Part shown: positions 54,047 through 63,410 of the stretch, one piece after another
Layout of the letters: the number at the start of each line of letters is the position of its first letter
Numbering within the stretch: position 1 is the first letter of the stretch
Source of the DNA: Brevundimonas sp. UBA4553
GTDB lineage: Bacteria; Pseudomonadota; Alphaproteobacteria; Caulobacterales; Caulobacteraceae
Direction of reading: 5' to 3'
DNA length: 64,000 bases
Assembly (NCBI RefSeq): GCF_002387245.1
Contig: NZ_DGLD01000019.1
Span: 372,001-436,000 of the forward strand
Translations under genes and position numbers: made by a program
Notes under the pieces: model-generated
The model's input: only the letters and a program-made list of their open reading frames with translations
Databases searched by the model: none
What the model was told of the DNA's origin: nothing

Positions 54047-54814
54047 ATGTCGGCCGATACCGTCGCCACGGCGCCTGAGAAGGGGCCACGCCACGTCGCC
54101 CTGATCATGGACGGCAACGGTCGCTGGGCCGAGCGGCGCGGCCTGCCGCGCGTGGTGGGGCACCGGGAGGGCGTCCAGGCGCTCCGGCGAACGATCAAGG
54201 CGGCCCCCGATTTCGGCATCCGCTGCCTGACGGTGTTCGGGTTCTCGACCGAGAACTGGAGCCGTCCGGCTGACGAAGTGTCGGACCTCATGGGGCTGGT
54301 CCGCTCATTCGTGGGCAGCGATCTGAAGCGGCTGGAGGCTGCGGGGGTGCGCATCCGGGTGCTGGGCCGTCGCAAGGGTCTGCCCGCGGACATCGCCGCG
54401 ATCGTCGATCGGGCCGAGGCGCAGACCGCCCATAACGACCGCTTCCTGTTGCAGGTCGCCTTTAACTACGGCGGCCGCGCGGATCTGGTGGATGCGGCTC
54501 AGAGGTTGGTCGATCAGGCGCGTGCGGGGCTGGCCGTGCAAGCCCTGACCGAGGACGATCTCGGCGCTGGCCTGTCGACCGCTGGCGCGCCGCCTGTCGA
54601 CCTGATCGTGCGGACGTCGGGAGAGCAGCGCCTGTCGAACTTCCTGCTTTGGGAAGCCGCCTATGCCGAACTGGTTTTTCAGGACATTCTCTGGCCCGAC
54701 TATGGGGCTGAGGCGCTGGGCGAGGCGGTCGCCCTTTATTCCAATCGCGAGCGGCGCTACGGCGGTCGCGACGTGCTGTCGGATGCAGCCGCAGCGAAGA
54801 CGGCGGCGAACTGA
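54047..54814 (+). CDS. uppS: Isoprenyl transferase (undecaprenyl diphosphate synthase)
   Basis: 255 residues. HVALIMDGNGRWAERRGLPR holds the catalytic Asp and FPP-binding site. TVFGFSTENWSRP and FNYGGRADLVDAAQ follow, and VDLIVRTSGEQRLSNFLLWE binds IPP. It makes the lipid carrier for peptidoglycan and O-antigen. The stop overlaps the cdsA start by one base. Confidence 0.96.
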   Translation: MSADTVATAPEKGPRHVALIMDGNGRWAERRGLPRVVGHREGVQALRRTIKAAPDFGIRCLTVFGFSTENWSRPADEVSDLMGLVRSFVGSDLKRLEAAGVRIRVLGRRKGLPADIAAIVDRAEAQTAHNDRFLLQVAFNYGGRADLVDAAQRLVDQARAGLAVQALTEDDLGAGLSTAGAPPVDLIVRTSGEQRLSNFLLWEAAYAELVFQDILWPDYGAEALGEAVALYSNRERRYGGRDVLSDAAAAKTAAN

Positions 54815-55632
54815 TGGCTTTGAAGATAGGCGACATCGGCCTTAGGGCGGCCTCGGCTGTGGTGCTGGCGCCGGCTGCAGTGCTCGCTACGTGGGCGGGC
54901 GGCGCCTGGTTCTGCGCTTTGGTTGTAGCGGCCTGCGGACTGTTGGCGTTCGAGTGGGCGCGGATGAGCGCGCCCCGATTCTGGCGCTCGGTCGGCGCCG
55001 CGGTGGCGCTCGCTCTGATCGTCGCCGTGGTCGCGGCGCACATCGGGCAGATGTCGCTGGCGCTGATCCTGCTCGTCTTCGGCGCCCTGGCGGCAGGCCT
55101 GTTTGCGCGGTCGCGCGGGGCTGAGGCTCTGGATGCGGCCTATGGCGTCCTTTATCTCGGCTGGCCGTGCGTGCTGCTGATCTGGTTGCGGGACCTCAAC
55201 GACGCGCAGGGGCTCTATTGGACCGTGCTCGTATTCGCCGTGGCCTGGGCGTCGGACATTCTGGCCTACCTGGTGGGAAGCGCCGTGGGCGGACCAAAGC
55301 TGTGGCCGCGCTTTTCGCCGAACAAGACCTGGTCCGGCTTCATCGGCGGGCTGCTTGCCGGGATGATCGCCGGCGCGGCCATGGCCGGCTGGCTGGAGAT
55401 GGGCCGTCTGAACATCTTCTGGGGAGGCGTTCTCGGTCTGGCGGCGGCCCTGGCCACCATGGCTGGCGACCTGTGGGAATCCGCGTTGAAGCGTCGTTTT
55501 GGGGTTAAGGACGCAGGCAACATCATTCCCGGCCACGGGGGTCTGCTCGATCGCGTGGACGGGTTGATGTTTGCGGTCGTGGTCGTCGCGGCCGGTCGCG
55601 TCATCGTTCTGATGCTGGGGCAGGGGACGTGA
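54814..55632 (+). CDS. cdsA: Phosphatidate cytidylyltransferase
   Basis: 272 residues, about eight membrane helices. GPKLWPRFSPNKTWSGFIGG and the C-terminal signature GVKDAGNIIPGHGGLLDRVD are typical. It makes CDP-diacylglycerol for phospholipid synthesis. The stop overlaps the GTG of dxr (GTGA). Confidence 0.95.
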   Translation: MALKIGDIGLRAASAVVLAPAAVLATWAGGAWFCALVVAACGLLAFEWARMSAPRFWRSVGAAVALALIVAVVAAHIGQMSLALILLVFGALAAGLFARSRGAEALDAAYGVLYLGWPCVLLIWLRDLNDAQGLYWTVLVFAVAWASDILAYLVGSAVGGPKLWPRFSPNKTWSGFIGGLLAGMIAGAAMAGWLEMGRLNIFWGGVLGLAAALATMAGDLWESALKRRFGVKDAGNIIPGHGGLLDRVDGLMFAVVVVAAGRVIVLMLGQGT

Positions 55633-56825
55633 TCGCCCGAAAGGTCAGCGTGCTGGGCTCGACCGGCTCGGTCGGGGCGTCGACGCTGGACCTGATGGAT
55701 CAGGCCGAGATCGCCGGCTCAGGTGCGTTTCAGGTCGAGGTGCTGACCGGCGGAAACAATATCGCCAGGCTGGCCGAGCAGGCGCGGCGTTGGCGGCCCA
55801 GGCTGGCGGTGACGGCTGATCCCGCCCGCCTGTCGGAACTGCGCGACGCTCTGGCCGGAACAGGCGTCAAGGCGGCCGCAGGCCCGGAGGCCATAGTCGA
55901 AGCGGCGACGCGACCAGTGGACTGGGTCATGGCGTCCATCGTCGGGGCGGCAGGCTTGCGTTCGGCCTGGGCGGCGGCTGGAACCGGCGCGACGTTGGCC
56001 TTGGCCAACAAGGAAAGCCTGGTGTGCTGTGGTCCTGCGCTCATCGAGCGCGTCAAGCGCAGCGGGGGCAAACTGATCCCCGTCGATTCCGAACATTCCG
56101 CCATTTTCCAGGTGTTCCCCGCCGAAGCGCCCGAACAGGTGAGCAAGCTGGTGTTGACGGCCTCAGGCGGGCCGTTCCGGACCCTGGCGCGTGAAGCCAT
56201 GGAGCGGATTACGCCGGAGCAGGCTGTGGCCCATCCCAACTGGAGCATGGGCGCCAAGATTTCGGTCGACAGCGCAACCATGGCCAACAAAGGTCTGGAG
56301 TTGATCGAGGCCGCCTATCTGTTCGCGATGGCCGGTGACCGTATCGATGTCGTGGTCCATCCCGAATCAATCATCCACAGCCTTGTGGAATATGTGGATG
56401 GTTCGACCCTGGCCCAGTTGGGCCCGCCTGACATGAAGACGCCGATCGCCTGCGCCCTGGCTTGGCCGGACCGTTTGGCCTGGCCGGCGCCGAAGCTGGA
56501 CCTTGCAATGCTTGGCCGCCTGACCTTCGAGGCACCCGACGAGATACGGTTCCCGGCTCTCAAGCTGGCGCGGGAGGCTCTGGGGACGGGAGGCGTGGCG
56601 CCGATCGTGTTCAACGCCGCCAATGAAGTGGCGGCTCTGGCCTTCCTTGACCGCAGACTGGGCTTTCTCAATATTGCCGCAGTCGTCGCCGACACCTTGG
56701 AACGCGCGACGATTTCGGGGGTGAGTTCCGGTTCCGACGACGCCTGCGACACGGCTCTGGCCGTGGATGCTATGGCCCGACGGATTGCGAACGACATCAT
56801 CGCCTCGCTCGCGATTGCTGCCTGA
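55629..56825 (+). CDS. dxr: 1-deoxy-D-xylulose 5-phosphate reductoisomerase
   Basis: 398 residues from GTG 55629. The NADPH-binding VSVLGSTGSVGASTLDLMDQ opens the protein, followed by ALANKESLVCCGPALI, IPVDSEHSAIFQ and MGAKISVDSATMANKGLELI, which supply metal and substrate ligands. It catalyses the second step of the MEP isoprenoid pathway and so feeds uppS. Confidence 0.96.
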   Translation: MIARKVSVLGSTGSVGASTLDLMDQAEIAGSGAFQVEVLTGGNNIARLAEQARRWRPRLAVTADPARLSELRDALAGTGVKAAAGPEAIVEAATRPVDWVMASIVGAAGLRSAWAAAGTGATLALANKESLVCCGPALIERVKRSGGKLIPVDSEHSAIFQVFPAEAPEQVSKLVLTASGGPFRTLAREAMERITPEQAVAHPNWSMGAKISVDSATMANKGLELIEAAYLFAMAGDRIDVVVHPESIIHSLVEYVDGSTLAQLGPPDMKTPIACALAWPDRLAWPAPKLDLAMLGRLTFEAPDEIRFPALKLAREALGTGGVAPIVFNAANEVAALAFLDRRLGFLNIAAVVADTLERATISGVSSGSDDACDTALAVDAMARRIANDIIASLAIAA

Positions 56826-56848
56826 GGGCGACAGGAGACTTGATTGGG

Positions 56849-58066
56849 ATGCTAGGCGTTGTTGGGCAGGCCCTGATCTATGTCGTGCCGTTTCTGCTGG
56901 TGCTGACGCTTGTCGTCACCGTCCATGAACTGGGTCACTTCCTGACCGCTCGGGCGTTCGGCGTAAAGATGGAGCGCTTCTCTATAGGTTTTGGCCGCGC
57001 CATCTTCCAACGCACCGACAAGCACGGCGTCGAATGGCGCCTAGGTTGGTTGCCGTTGGGCGGGTACGTCAAGTTCGCGGGCGATCTGGACGCCACGGGC
57101 GTGCCGGACAAGGCGGGCCTGGATGCGCTCAAGAAGGAGCTGGTGGCTGAACACGGCCCGGGCGCCGAGCGCGACTATCTGTATTTCAAGCCGTTGTGGC
57201 AGCGCGCCCTGGTCGTAGCGGGCGGGCCCTTCGCCAACTTCGTACTGGCCATTTTCATCTTCACCCTGCTGTTCAGTCTGGTCGGCGTCGAACTGCGCCC
57301 CGCACGTGTGGTGCAGGTGCAGCCTGGCTCGCCCGCGGCGGCCGCCGGATTCCAGACGGGCGACCTGATCACGCGCGTGAACGACAAGCTGATCGCGGAC
57401 GGCGGCGAAGTCACTCGCGTCGTGGCGCTGAGCAGCGGCGACCCCGTGCGCTTCACGGTTGAGCGGGCGGGCGCAGAAGTCTTGCTGACCGCCACGCCGG
57501 AGCGCCGCACCGAGATTGATCCGATCGCGGGCCGCGTCTCCATGGGAAGAATCGGCCTTGGGCTTGGTTCCAGTCGCACCGAGGTGCGCCACGTCCGATA
57601 TGGCCCGGTCGCCGCTGTGGGACAGGGGTTCAAGGAAACCGGCGCGATCCTGAACACGACCTTCACCTACATCGGCCGCATCTTCACCGGACGGGAATCG
57701 GGCGATCAGTTCAGCGGTCCCTTGGGCATCGCGAAGGCCTCGGGCGCGCTGACCAACGCCGCCGTCGCCGCTAATCCCGATCCTTGGGCCATGGCCGGAA
57801 ATCTCTTGCTGACGCTGACCAGCTTCGCCGCCATACTTTCGGTCGGAATCGGTTTTCTAAATCTGATGCCCATTCCCGTTTTGGATGGGGGGCACCTGAT
57901 GTTCTACGCCTATGAGGCGATGGCGCGCAGGCCTGTAGCGGCGAAGGTTCAGGAGGCGGGATATCGGGTCGGTCTTGCTTTGCTGGCCAGTTTAATGTTG
58001 TTCGCGACCTGGAACGACCTGCAGAAACTCAATCTCTTCAAATTCCTCGGCGGGCTCGTCTCGTGA
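56849..58066 (+). CDS. rseP: Site-2 protease RseP
   Basis: 405 residues from ATG 56849; TTG 56840 is in frame but only two bases after the AGGAG. Zinc site VHELGHFL (His26, His30) in the first helix, a single PDZ domain (about 120-215) with SPAAAAGFQTGDLITRVNDK, and the third ligand region FLNLMPIPVLDGGHLMF. An intramembrane metalloprotease that cleaves anti-sigma factors and signal-peptide remnants. The end overlaps the bamA start by four bases. Confidence 0.94.
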   Translation: MLGVVGQALIYVVPFLLVLTLVVTVHELGHFLTARAFGVKMERFSIGFGRAIFQRTDKHGVEWRLGWLPLGGYVKFAGDLDATGVPDKAGLDALKKELVAEHGPGAERDYLYFKPLWQRALVVAGGPFANFVLAIFIFTLLFSLVGVELRPARVVQVQPGSPAAAAGFQTGDLITRVNDKLIADGGEVTRVVALSSGDPVRFTVERAGAEVLLTATPERRTEIDPIAGRVSMGRIGLGLGSSRTEVRHVRYGPVAAVGQGFKETGAILNTTFTYIGRIFTGRESGDQFSGPLGIAKASGALTNAAVAANPDPWAMAGNLLLTLTSFAAILSVGIGFLNLMPIPVLDGGHLMFYAYEAMARRPVAAKVQEAGYRVGLALLASLMLFATWNDLQKLNLFKFLGGLVS

Positions 58067-60519
58067 GCCGACGCCAGCCCCCGATGGTTCCCCGAATGAT
58101 TCAGAACGACAGTCGCCTTATGATCCGAACCCGTGGCCGTATTCTTGGACCCAGCGCCCTGGCCCTGGCCGTCGCCGCCGGCCTGGCCGGCCCGGCTCTG
58201 GCGCAAGCCACGCCTGCCGCACCGCCGGCCGCCGGCCAGCAGGACCCGCAAGTGGTCGTCACGGCTCCGGCTGAGGACCGCGCCGTCGTCAACCGCATCC
58301 TGGTGCGTGGCAACCAGCGGATCGATCAGACGACCGTCCTGTCCTACCTGCCGATCCAGCCCGGCGACACGATCGACGCGGCCGTGATCGACGTGGCCGT
58401 GCGCACCCTGTCGCGAACCAATCTGTTCGCCAACGTGCAACTGGGACTGCAGCCAAACGGCGATCTCATCGTCGAGATCGCGGAAAACCCGATCATCAAC
58501 CAGGTGACGTTCGAGGGTAACAAGGCGCTCGCGCTGAAGAAGCTGCAGGACGAAGTCACGATCAAGCCGCGCGGTATCTACACGCGTGCCCGCGTGCAGG
58601 AAGACGTGGGCAAGATCGTCGAGCTGTATCGTCTGTCGGGCCGTATCTCCGCCACCGTCACGCCGAAGCTGGTGCAACTGGACCAGAACCGCGTGGATGT
58701 GGTGTTCGAGATTGACGAGGGGCCGGAAACCGGCGTCGCCGCCATCACCTTCCTGGGCAACACGGCCTTCTCGGACAGCGATCTGCGCGAGGTCATGGTG
58801 ACCAAGCAGTCGAGCTGGTGGCGCCTGTTCAGCTCCAACGACAACTACGATCCCAACCGGCTCGATTATGACCGCGAGCAACTGCGCAAGTTCTATACGA
58901 ACCGGGGCTATTACGACTTCCGCATCCTGTCGTCGGTGGCCGAGCTGAAACCGGACAGCAGCGCATTCGGCATGACGCTGACGCTGGATGAGGGCGATCG
59001 CTACACCTTCGGCGAGGTCAAGGTCGTTACGGAAAACGACCGTTTGAACGCCGACTTCCTGCAACGCCTGCTGCCGATCCGTTCGGGCGATCTGTATGAA
59101 AGTGATCGAATCGAGAGCGCCGTCGACACCCTGACGTTCGCCGCCGGTTCGGCGGGCTACGCCTTCGTCGAGATCAACCCCACCTATCGGGCCAATCCGG
59201 AAACCGACAAGGTCGACATCACCTTCAACATCCGCGAAGGGCAGCGCGTCTACATCGACCGCATCAACGTGGTTGGGAACACCCGCACCCTGGATTCCGT
59301 GATCCGTCGTGAACTGATGGTCGGCGAAGGCGACGCCTTCAACCGCTCGCTGGTCGAACGCTCGCGTAACAACCTGCGCGCGCTAGGCTTCTTCAAGGAC
59401 GTCAAGATCGAAGAGACGCGCGGCAGCGCGCCCGACCGCTCAATCGTCAACGTCACCGTTGAGGAACAGCCGACCGGCGAGCTTTCCGTCGGCGCCGGCT
59501 TCAGCTCGGTCGACTCCTTCGTCCTGAACTTGGGCATTACGGAGCGCAACTTCCGCGGGCGGGGTCAGAACGTGGTGGCCCGAGCGGAGTGGGGTTCGCT
59601 GCGTCAGCAGATCGACTTCCGCTTCACCGAGCCGAAGTTCCTGGGACGCGACCTGCGGGCGGGCTTCGACCTGTTCCATACCCGTTATGACCTGAGCGAG
59701 TACTCGTCCTACGACTACCGCTCGACCGGCGGCGGCCTGCGTCTCAGCTATCCGCTGAACGGCTATTCCTCCTTCAGCGTCCGCTACTTCCTGAAGTCGG
59801 ACGAGGTCATCATCCCCTCGGGCTACTGCAACGGCACCGGGTCTTCGGCGCTGTGCGATCAGGCGGGTGAGTTCCTGAACTCGTCGGCGGGCTATACGCT
59901 GCTGGTAAACCGCACCAATGATCCGGTTCGCCCGACGCGCGGCTGGTCGGCCTCGCTGAGGCAGGACTTCGCCGGTATCGGCGGCGACGTGAACTACCTG
60001 AAAACCGAGGCGGACGCCGCCTGGTACTATGGCTTCAGCCCCAACTGGATCGTCAGCCTGCAAGGCTCCACGGGCTATGTGTCCGGCTGGAACGGTGATC
60101 CGATCCGCATCAACGACCGCTTCTTCAAGGGCGGCAACACCTTCCGCGGCTTCGAGACGGCGGGTATGGGCGCGCGCGACCTGACCACGACCGATGCCTT
60201 GGGCGGCAACTTCTACGCCATCGGCACGATCGAGCTGACGGTGCCGAACTATCTGCCTGACGAGTATGGCATCAAGACTTCGCTGTTCGCCGATGTCGGC
60301 ACGCTGGGCATGATCGACGACCGCTACACGGTCGACCCCGTCACGGGTCTGCCCAACCCGAACATCGTGGATGATCTTTCGCTCCGGGCTGCCGCCGGGG
60401 TCAGCATCCACTGGCGCTCGCCCATGGGACCGATCCGTTTTGACCTGTCCAAGGTTCTGTCGCAGGAAGACTACGACAAGACCGAGACCTTCCGCTTCTC
60501 CACCTCGACCCAGTTCTAA
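58063..60519 (+). CDS. bamA: Outer membrane protein assembly factor BamA
   Basis: 818 residues if GTG 58063 is the start; internal Met codons at positions 8, 12 and 20 are alternatives. A signal peptide ends near AGPALA-QA. Five POTRA domains follow (for example VNRILVRGNQRIDQTTVLSY at the first), then the Omp85 barrel with VRPTRGWSASLRQDF and the terminal FSTSTQF (C-terminal Phe). It inserts beta-barrel proteins. The family position after rseP is standard. Confidence 0.95.
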   Translation: MSRRQPPMVPRMIQNDSRLMIRTRGRILGPSALALAVAAGLAGPALAQATPAAPPAAGQQDPQVVVTAPAEDRAVVNRILVRGNQRIDQTTVLSYLPIQPGDTIDAAVIDVAVRTLSRTNLFANVQLGLQPNGDLIVEIAENPIINQVTFEGNKALALKKLQDEVTIKPRGIYTRARVQEDVGKIVELYRLSGRISATVTPKLVQLDQNRVDVVFEIDEGPETGVAAITFLGNTAFSDSDLREVMVTKQSSWWRLFSSNDNYDPNRLDYDREQLRKFYTNRGYYDFRILSSVAELKPDSSAFGMTLTLDEGDRYTFGEVKVVTENDRLNADFLQRLLPIRSGDLYESDRIESAVDTLTFAAGSAGYAFVEINPTYRANPETDKVDITFNIREGQRVYIDRINVVGNTRTLDSVIRRELMVGEGDAFNRSLVERSRNNLRALGFFKDVKIEETRGSAPDRSIVNVTVEEQPTGELSVGAGFSSVDSFVLNLGITERNFRGRGQNVVARAEWGSLRQQIDFRFTEPKFLGRDLRAGFDLFHTRYDLSEYSSYDYRSTGGGLRLSYPLNGYSSFSVRYFLKSDEVIIPSGYCNGTGSSALCDQAGEFLNSSAGYTLLVNRTNDPVRPTRGWSASLRQDFAGIGGDVNYLKTEADAAWYYGFSPNWIVSLQGSTGYVSGWNGDPIRINDRFFKGGNTFRGFETAGMGARDLTTTDALGGNFYAIGTIELTVPNYLPDEYGIKTSLFADVGTLGMIDDRYTVDPVTGLPNPNIVDDLSLRAAAGVSIHWRSPMGPIRFDLSKVLSQEDYDKTETFRFSTSTQF

Positions 60520-60551
60520 CCGCAGCCTTCCAGACTGCTCAAAGGTTCAAG

Positions 60552-61136
60552 ATGAAACTGTTCGCCATCGGCGCATTCGCCATTGCTTCGCTCGCCGCTT
60601 CGTCGGCTCTGGCCCAGTCGCAAGGCCCCGCCAATCCTGGCCCGGTGATCCCCGGCGTCTGCGTCTATTTCAACCAGCAGGCCTTGGCCCAGTCGACCGT
60701 CGGTCAAGCTGTTCAGGCGCGCATGGAGCAACTGGCTCAGGAAGTCCAAGGCGAGATCGCGCCCTATGCAACCCAGCTGCAGACGGAATATCAGGCGCTG
60801 CAACAAGGCGCGACGACCATTCCGGCCGACCAACTGAACCAGCGTCGCCAGGCGCTGCAACAACGCGCTCAGGAAGCTCAACAGCTGGAACAGACGCGCG
60901 ACGCCGAGCTGCGCTACACCCTGGGTGAGCAGCGCCGTCAGATCTCGGAGGCCATCGAGCCGATCCTGGTCGCCGTCTATCAGGAGAAGGGTTGCGGCAT
61001 CCTGGTCGACCGTGAAAGCGTCTTCATCATGAACCCGGCCATGGACGTGACGCCGCTGGTCATCCAGCGCCTGAACGCCGCCCTGCCGACGCTGAGCTTC
61101 AACCGCCTGCCGGTTCCGGCTCAGCCGCAGTCGTAA
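60552..61136 (+). CDS. skp: OmpH/Skp family periplasmic chaperone
   Basis: 194 residues. The signal peptide is cleaved after about residue 21 (SLAASSALA-QS). The long helical arms are rich in Gln/Ala/Glu (QQRAQEAQQLEQTRDAELRY), matching the tentacle hairpin of Skp, and the body strand GCGILVDRESVFIM closes the fold. It carries unfolded barrel proteins to BamA, next door. Confidence 0.9.
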   Translation: MKLFAIGAFAIASLAASSALAQSQGPANPGPVIPGVCVYFNQQALAQSTVGQAVQARMEQLAQEVQGEIAPYATQLQTEYQALQQGATTIPADQLNQRRQALQQRAQEAQQLEQTRDAELRYTLGEQRRQISEAIEPILVAVYQEKGCGILVDRESVFIMNPAMDVTPLVIQRLNAALPTLSFNRLPVPAQPQS

Positions 61137-61144
61137 GACGGGCC

Positions 61145-62164
61145 ATGCCCGATCCGAGATTTTTCCAGACCCTGTCGCCCCTGACGGTCGCCGCCCTCGC
61201 CGAGCATATCGGCGGGGAGGTGGTCCGGGGCGGCCAGGTCGTCATCTCGGCCGTTGCGCCCCTGTCCACAGCGGACCGGGGCGCGATTGCGTTTATGGGC
61301 GACCGCAAGTTCGCCGCCGCTCTGGCTGAGACCAAGGCTGGTTGCGTGATCGTGCCGGCTTCGGCCGTCGATCTGGCGCCAACCGGCGTCGCAGTCATCC
61401 TCTCGGGAGAGGCGCAGGCTTCATGGGCGCGAGCCTCGGCCTTGCTGCATCAGCCGGTCCGTCTCAACCGCGCTATTGCGGTTGCTGAAGCCGCAGAAGA
61501 CGACACGGTCGTCGTCGAGCCCGGCGTTGTTCTCGGTGAAGGCGTTCGCATCGGGCGTGGCACGCGTATCGGCGCCAATACCGTGATTGGGCCGGGCGTC
61601 CAGATCGGCCGCGATTGCCTGATCAGCGCTGGCGTTACGGTCGGGTTCGCTCTTCTGGGCGACCGGGTGAAGTTGCTGGCCGGCGCGCGGATCGGCGAAG
61701 CGGGCTTTGGCGCCGCCGGCTCGAAGGCCGGACCCGTGGATATTCCGCAGTTGGGCCGCGTCATCCTGCAAGACGGCGTCACTGTGGGGGCCAATTCCTG
61801 CATTGATCGCGGCGCCTTTGACGACACGGTCATCGGCGAGAACACCAAGATCGATAACCTGGTCATGATCGGCCACAACTGCGTCATCGGCCGCAACAAC
61901 CTGATGGCGGCGCACACTGGCATCTCGGGTTCGGTCACCAGCGGCGACAACTGCATCTTCGGCGGCCGGGCGGGCGTGGGCGACCACATCACCATCGGCG
62001 AAGGCGCGCGTGTCGCAGCCGGCGGCGGCGTTCTGGCCGATATTCCGCCGGGCGAGGTCTGGTCCGGCTATCCCGCCAAGCCGCTTCGTCAATTCTTGCG
62101 CGAGACGGTGTGGCTGTCCAAACAGGCGTCCCAGAAGAAGGGCGCGAAGGAAACGAAAGAATGA
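61145..62164 (+). CDS. lpxD: UDP-3-O-(3-hydroxyacyl)glucosamine N-acyltransferase
   Basis: 339 residues. The N-terminal uridine-binding domain is followed by a left-handed beta helix of hexapeptide repeats (about 110-300), with IDRGAFDDTVIGENTKIDNL and the catalytic-His segment MIGHNCVIGRNNLMAAHTGI. A C-terminal helix docks the acyl carrier protein. It performs the third step of lipid A synthesis. The stop overlaps the fabZ start (ATGA). Confidence 0.96.
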   Translation: MPDPRFFQTLSPLTVAALAEHIGGEVVRGGQVVISAVAPLSTADRGAIAFMGDRKFAAALAETKAGCVIVPASAVDLAPTGVAVILSGEAQASWARASALLHQPVRLNRAIAVAEAAEDDTVVVEPGVVLGEGVRIGRGTRIGANTVIGPGVQIGRDCLISAGVTVGFALLGDRVKLLAGARIGEAGFGAAGSKAGPVDIPQLGRVILQDGVTVGANSCIDRGAFDDTVIGENTKIDNLVMIGHNCVIGRNNLMAAHTGISGSVTSGDNCIFGGRAGVGDHITIGEGARVAAGGGVLADIPPGEVWSGYPAKPLRQFLRETVWLSKQASQKKGAKETKE

Positions 62165-62625
62165 GCGAAGACAACAAGATCGATTACGCCGAGGTGATGC
62201 GTCGCCTGCCGCACCGCTATCCCTTCCTGCTGGTCGACAAGGCCGAGGACTTCGTAGCCGCGACCTCAATCGTCGGGATCAAGAACGTCACCCACAACGA
62301 GCCCTTCTTCCCAGGCCACTTCCCGATCGACCCGGTCATGCCGGGCGTCCTGATCGTCGAGGCCATGGCCCAGACGGGCGCCCTGCTGATGTCCAAATCC
62401 CTGGACGTGGCGGTGGCCGACAAGGTCATCATGTTCATGTCGATCGACGGCGTGCGTTTCCGCAAGCCCGCCCGTCCGGGCGATCAACTGCGCATGGAGG
62501 TCAAGGTGATCCGCGCGCGTGGGGACGCCTACAAATTCCGGGGCGAGACCTTCATCGACGGCAAGCTGGCCGCTGAAGCCGGGTTCATGGCCATGGTCGT
62601 GACTGTGGCGGAGCCCGCCCAGTGA
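62161..62625 (+). CDS. fabZ: 3-hydroxyacyl-[ACP] dehydratase FabZ
   Basis: 154 residues from ATG 62161. LPHRYPFLLVDKAEDF and NEPFFPGHFPIDPVMPGVLI carry the catalytic His, and the following VEAMAQTGALL holds the Glu/Gln. It has the hotdog fold and dehydrates 3-hydroxyacyl-ACP. Its location between lpxD and lpxA balances fatty-acid and lipid A use of the same substrate. The GTG of lpxA overlaps the stop. Confidence 0.97.
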   Translation: MSEDNKIDYAEVMRRLPHRYPFLLVDKAEDFVAATSIVGIKNVTHNEPFFPGHFPIDPVMPGVLIVEAMAQTGALLMSKSLDVAVADKVIMFMSIDGVRFRKPARPGDQLRMEVKVIRARGDAYKFRGETFIDGKLAAEAGFMAMVVTVAEPAQ

Positions 62626-63410
62626 CCATCCACCCGACCGCTGTCGTCGACGCCTCGGCCCAAGTCGCCGACGGCGTCGTGATCGGCCCCTGGTGCCTCG
62701 TCGGTCCGGGCGTGACCCTGGCCGAAGGCATCAGGCTGGTCAGCCATGTGGTGGTCCAGCAGGACACAAGCGTCGGCGAGCGAACGGTCATCCATCCCTT
62801 CGCCGTGATCGGCGGCGACCCGCAGCACAACGGCTACAAGGGTGAGCCGGTGCGGCTGGAGATCGGCGCGGACAACGTCATCCGCGAGCACGTCACCTTC
62901 AACCGGGGCACGCCGCAGGGAACGGGCGTGACGCGCGTCGGCTCGAACGGCCTGTTCATGACCGGCGCTCACGTCGGCCACGATTGCGTGGTCGGCGACA
63001 ATGTCGTCATGGCCAACAACGCCACCCTGGGCGGCCATGCCCAGATCGGCGACAAGGTCTTCCTGGGGGGGCTGTGCGCCGTGCATCAGAACGGTCGGGT
63101 GGGGCAGGGCGCCATAGTCGGCGGTCTGGCCGCCGTGACGCGCGACGTCATCCCCTACGGCTCCGCCTGGGGCAACCACGCCAGTCTGCACGGCCTCAAC
63201 CTGATCGGGTTGAAGCGCAAGGGTTATGGCAAGGATGCGGTGCGTCGTCTGCTGGCCGCCTATCGCGATCTGTTCGAGGGCGAAGGTGTCTTCGCCGAGC
63301 GACTGGATGGCGTCGAGATGACCTATGCCGACCTGCCCGAGATCATGGAGATCGTCGCCTTCATTCGTGATGGCGCCAAACGGCCGCTCTGCCTGCCGGG
63401 CAAGGAATGA
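62622..63410 (+). CDS. lpxA: UDP-N-acetylglucosamine acyltransferase
   Basis: 262 residues from GTG 62622. Hexapeptide repeats run through about residue 190. GAHVGHDCVVGDNVVMANNA contains the catalytic His, and VTRDVIPYGSAWGNHASLHG and NLIGLKRKGY are family segments. It performs the first committed lipid A step. The stop overlaps the lpxI start by four bases. Confidence 0.97.
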   Translation: MTIHPTAVVDASAQVADGVVIGPWCLVGPGVTLAEGIRLVSHVVVQQDTSVGERTVIHPFAVIGGDPQHNGYKGEPVRLEIGADNVIREHVTFNRGTPQGTGVTRVGSNGLFMTGAHVGHDCVVGDNVVMANNATLGGHAQIGDKVFLGGLCAVHQNGRVGQGAIVGGLAAVTRDVIPYGSAWGNHASLHGLNLIGLKRKGYGKDAVRRLLAAYRDLFEGEGVFAERLDGVEMTYADLPEIMEIVAFIRDGAKRPLCLPGKE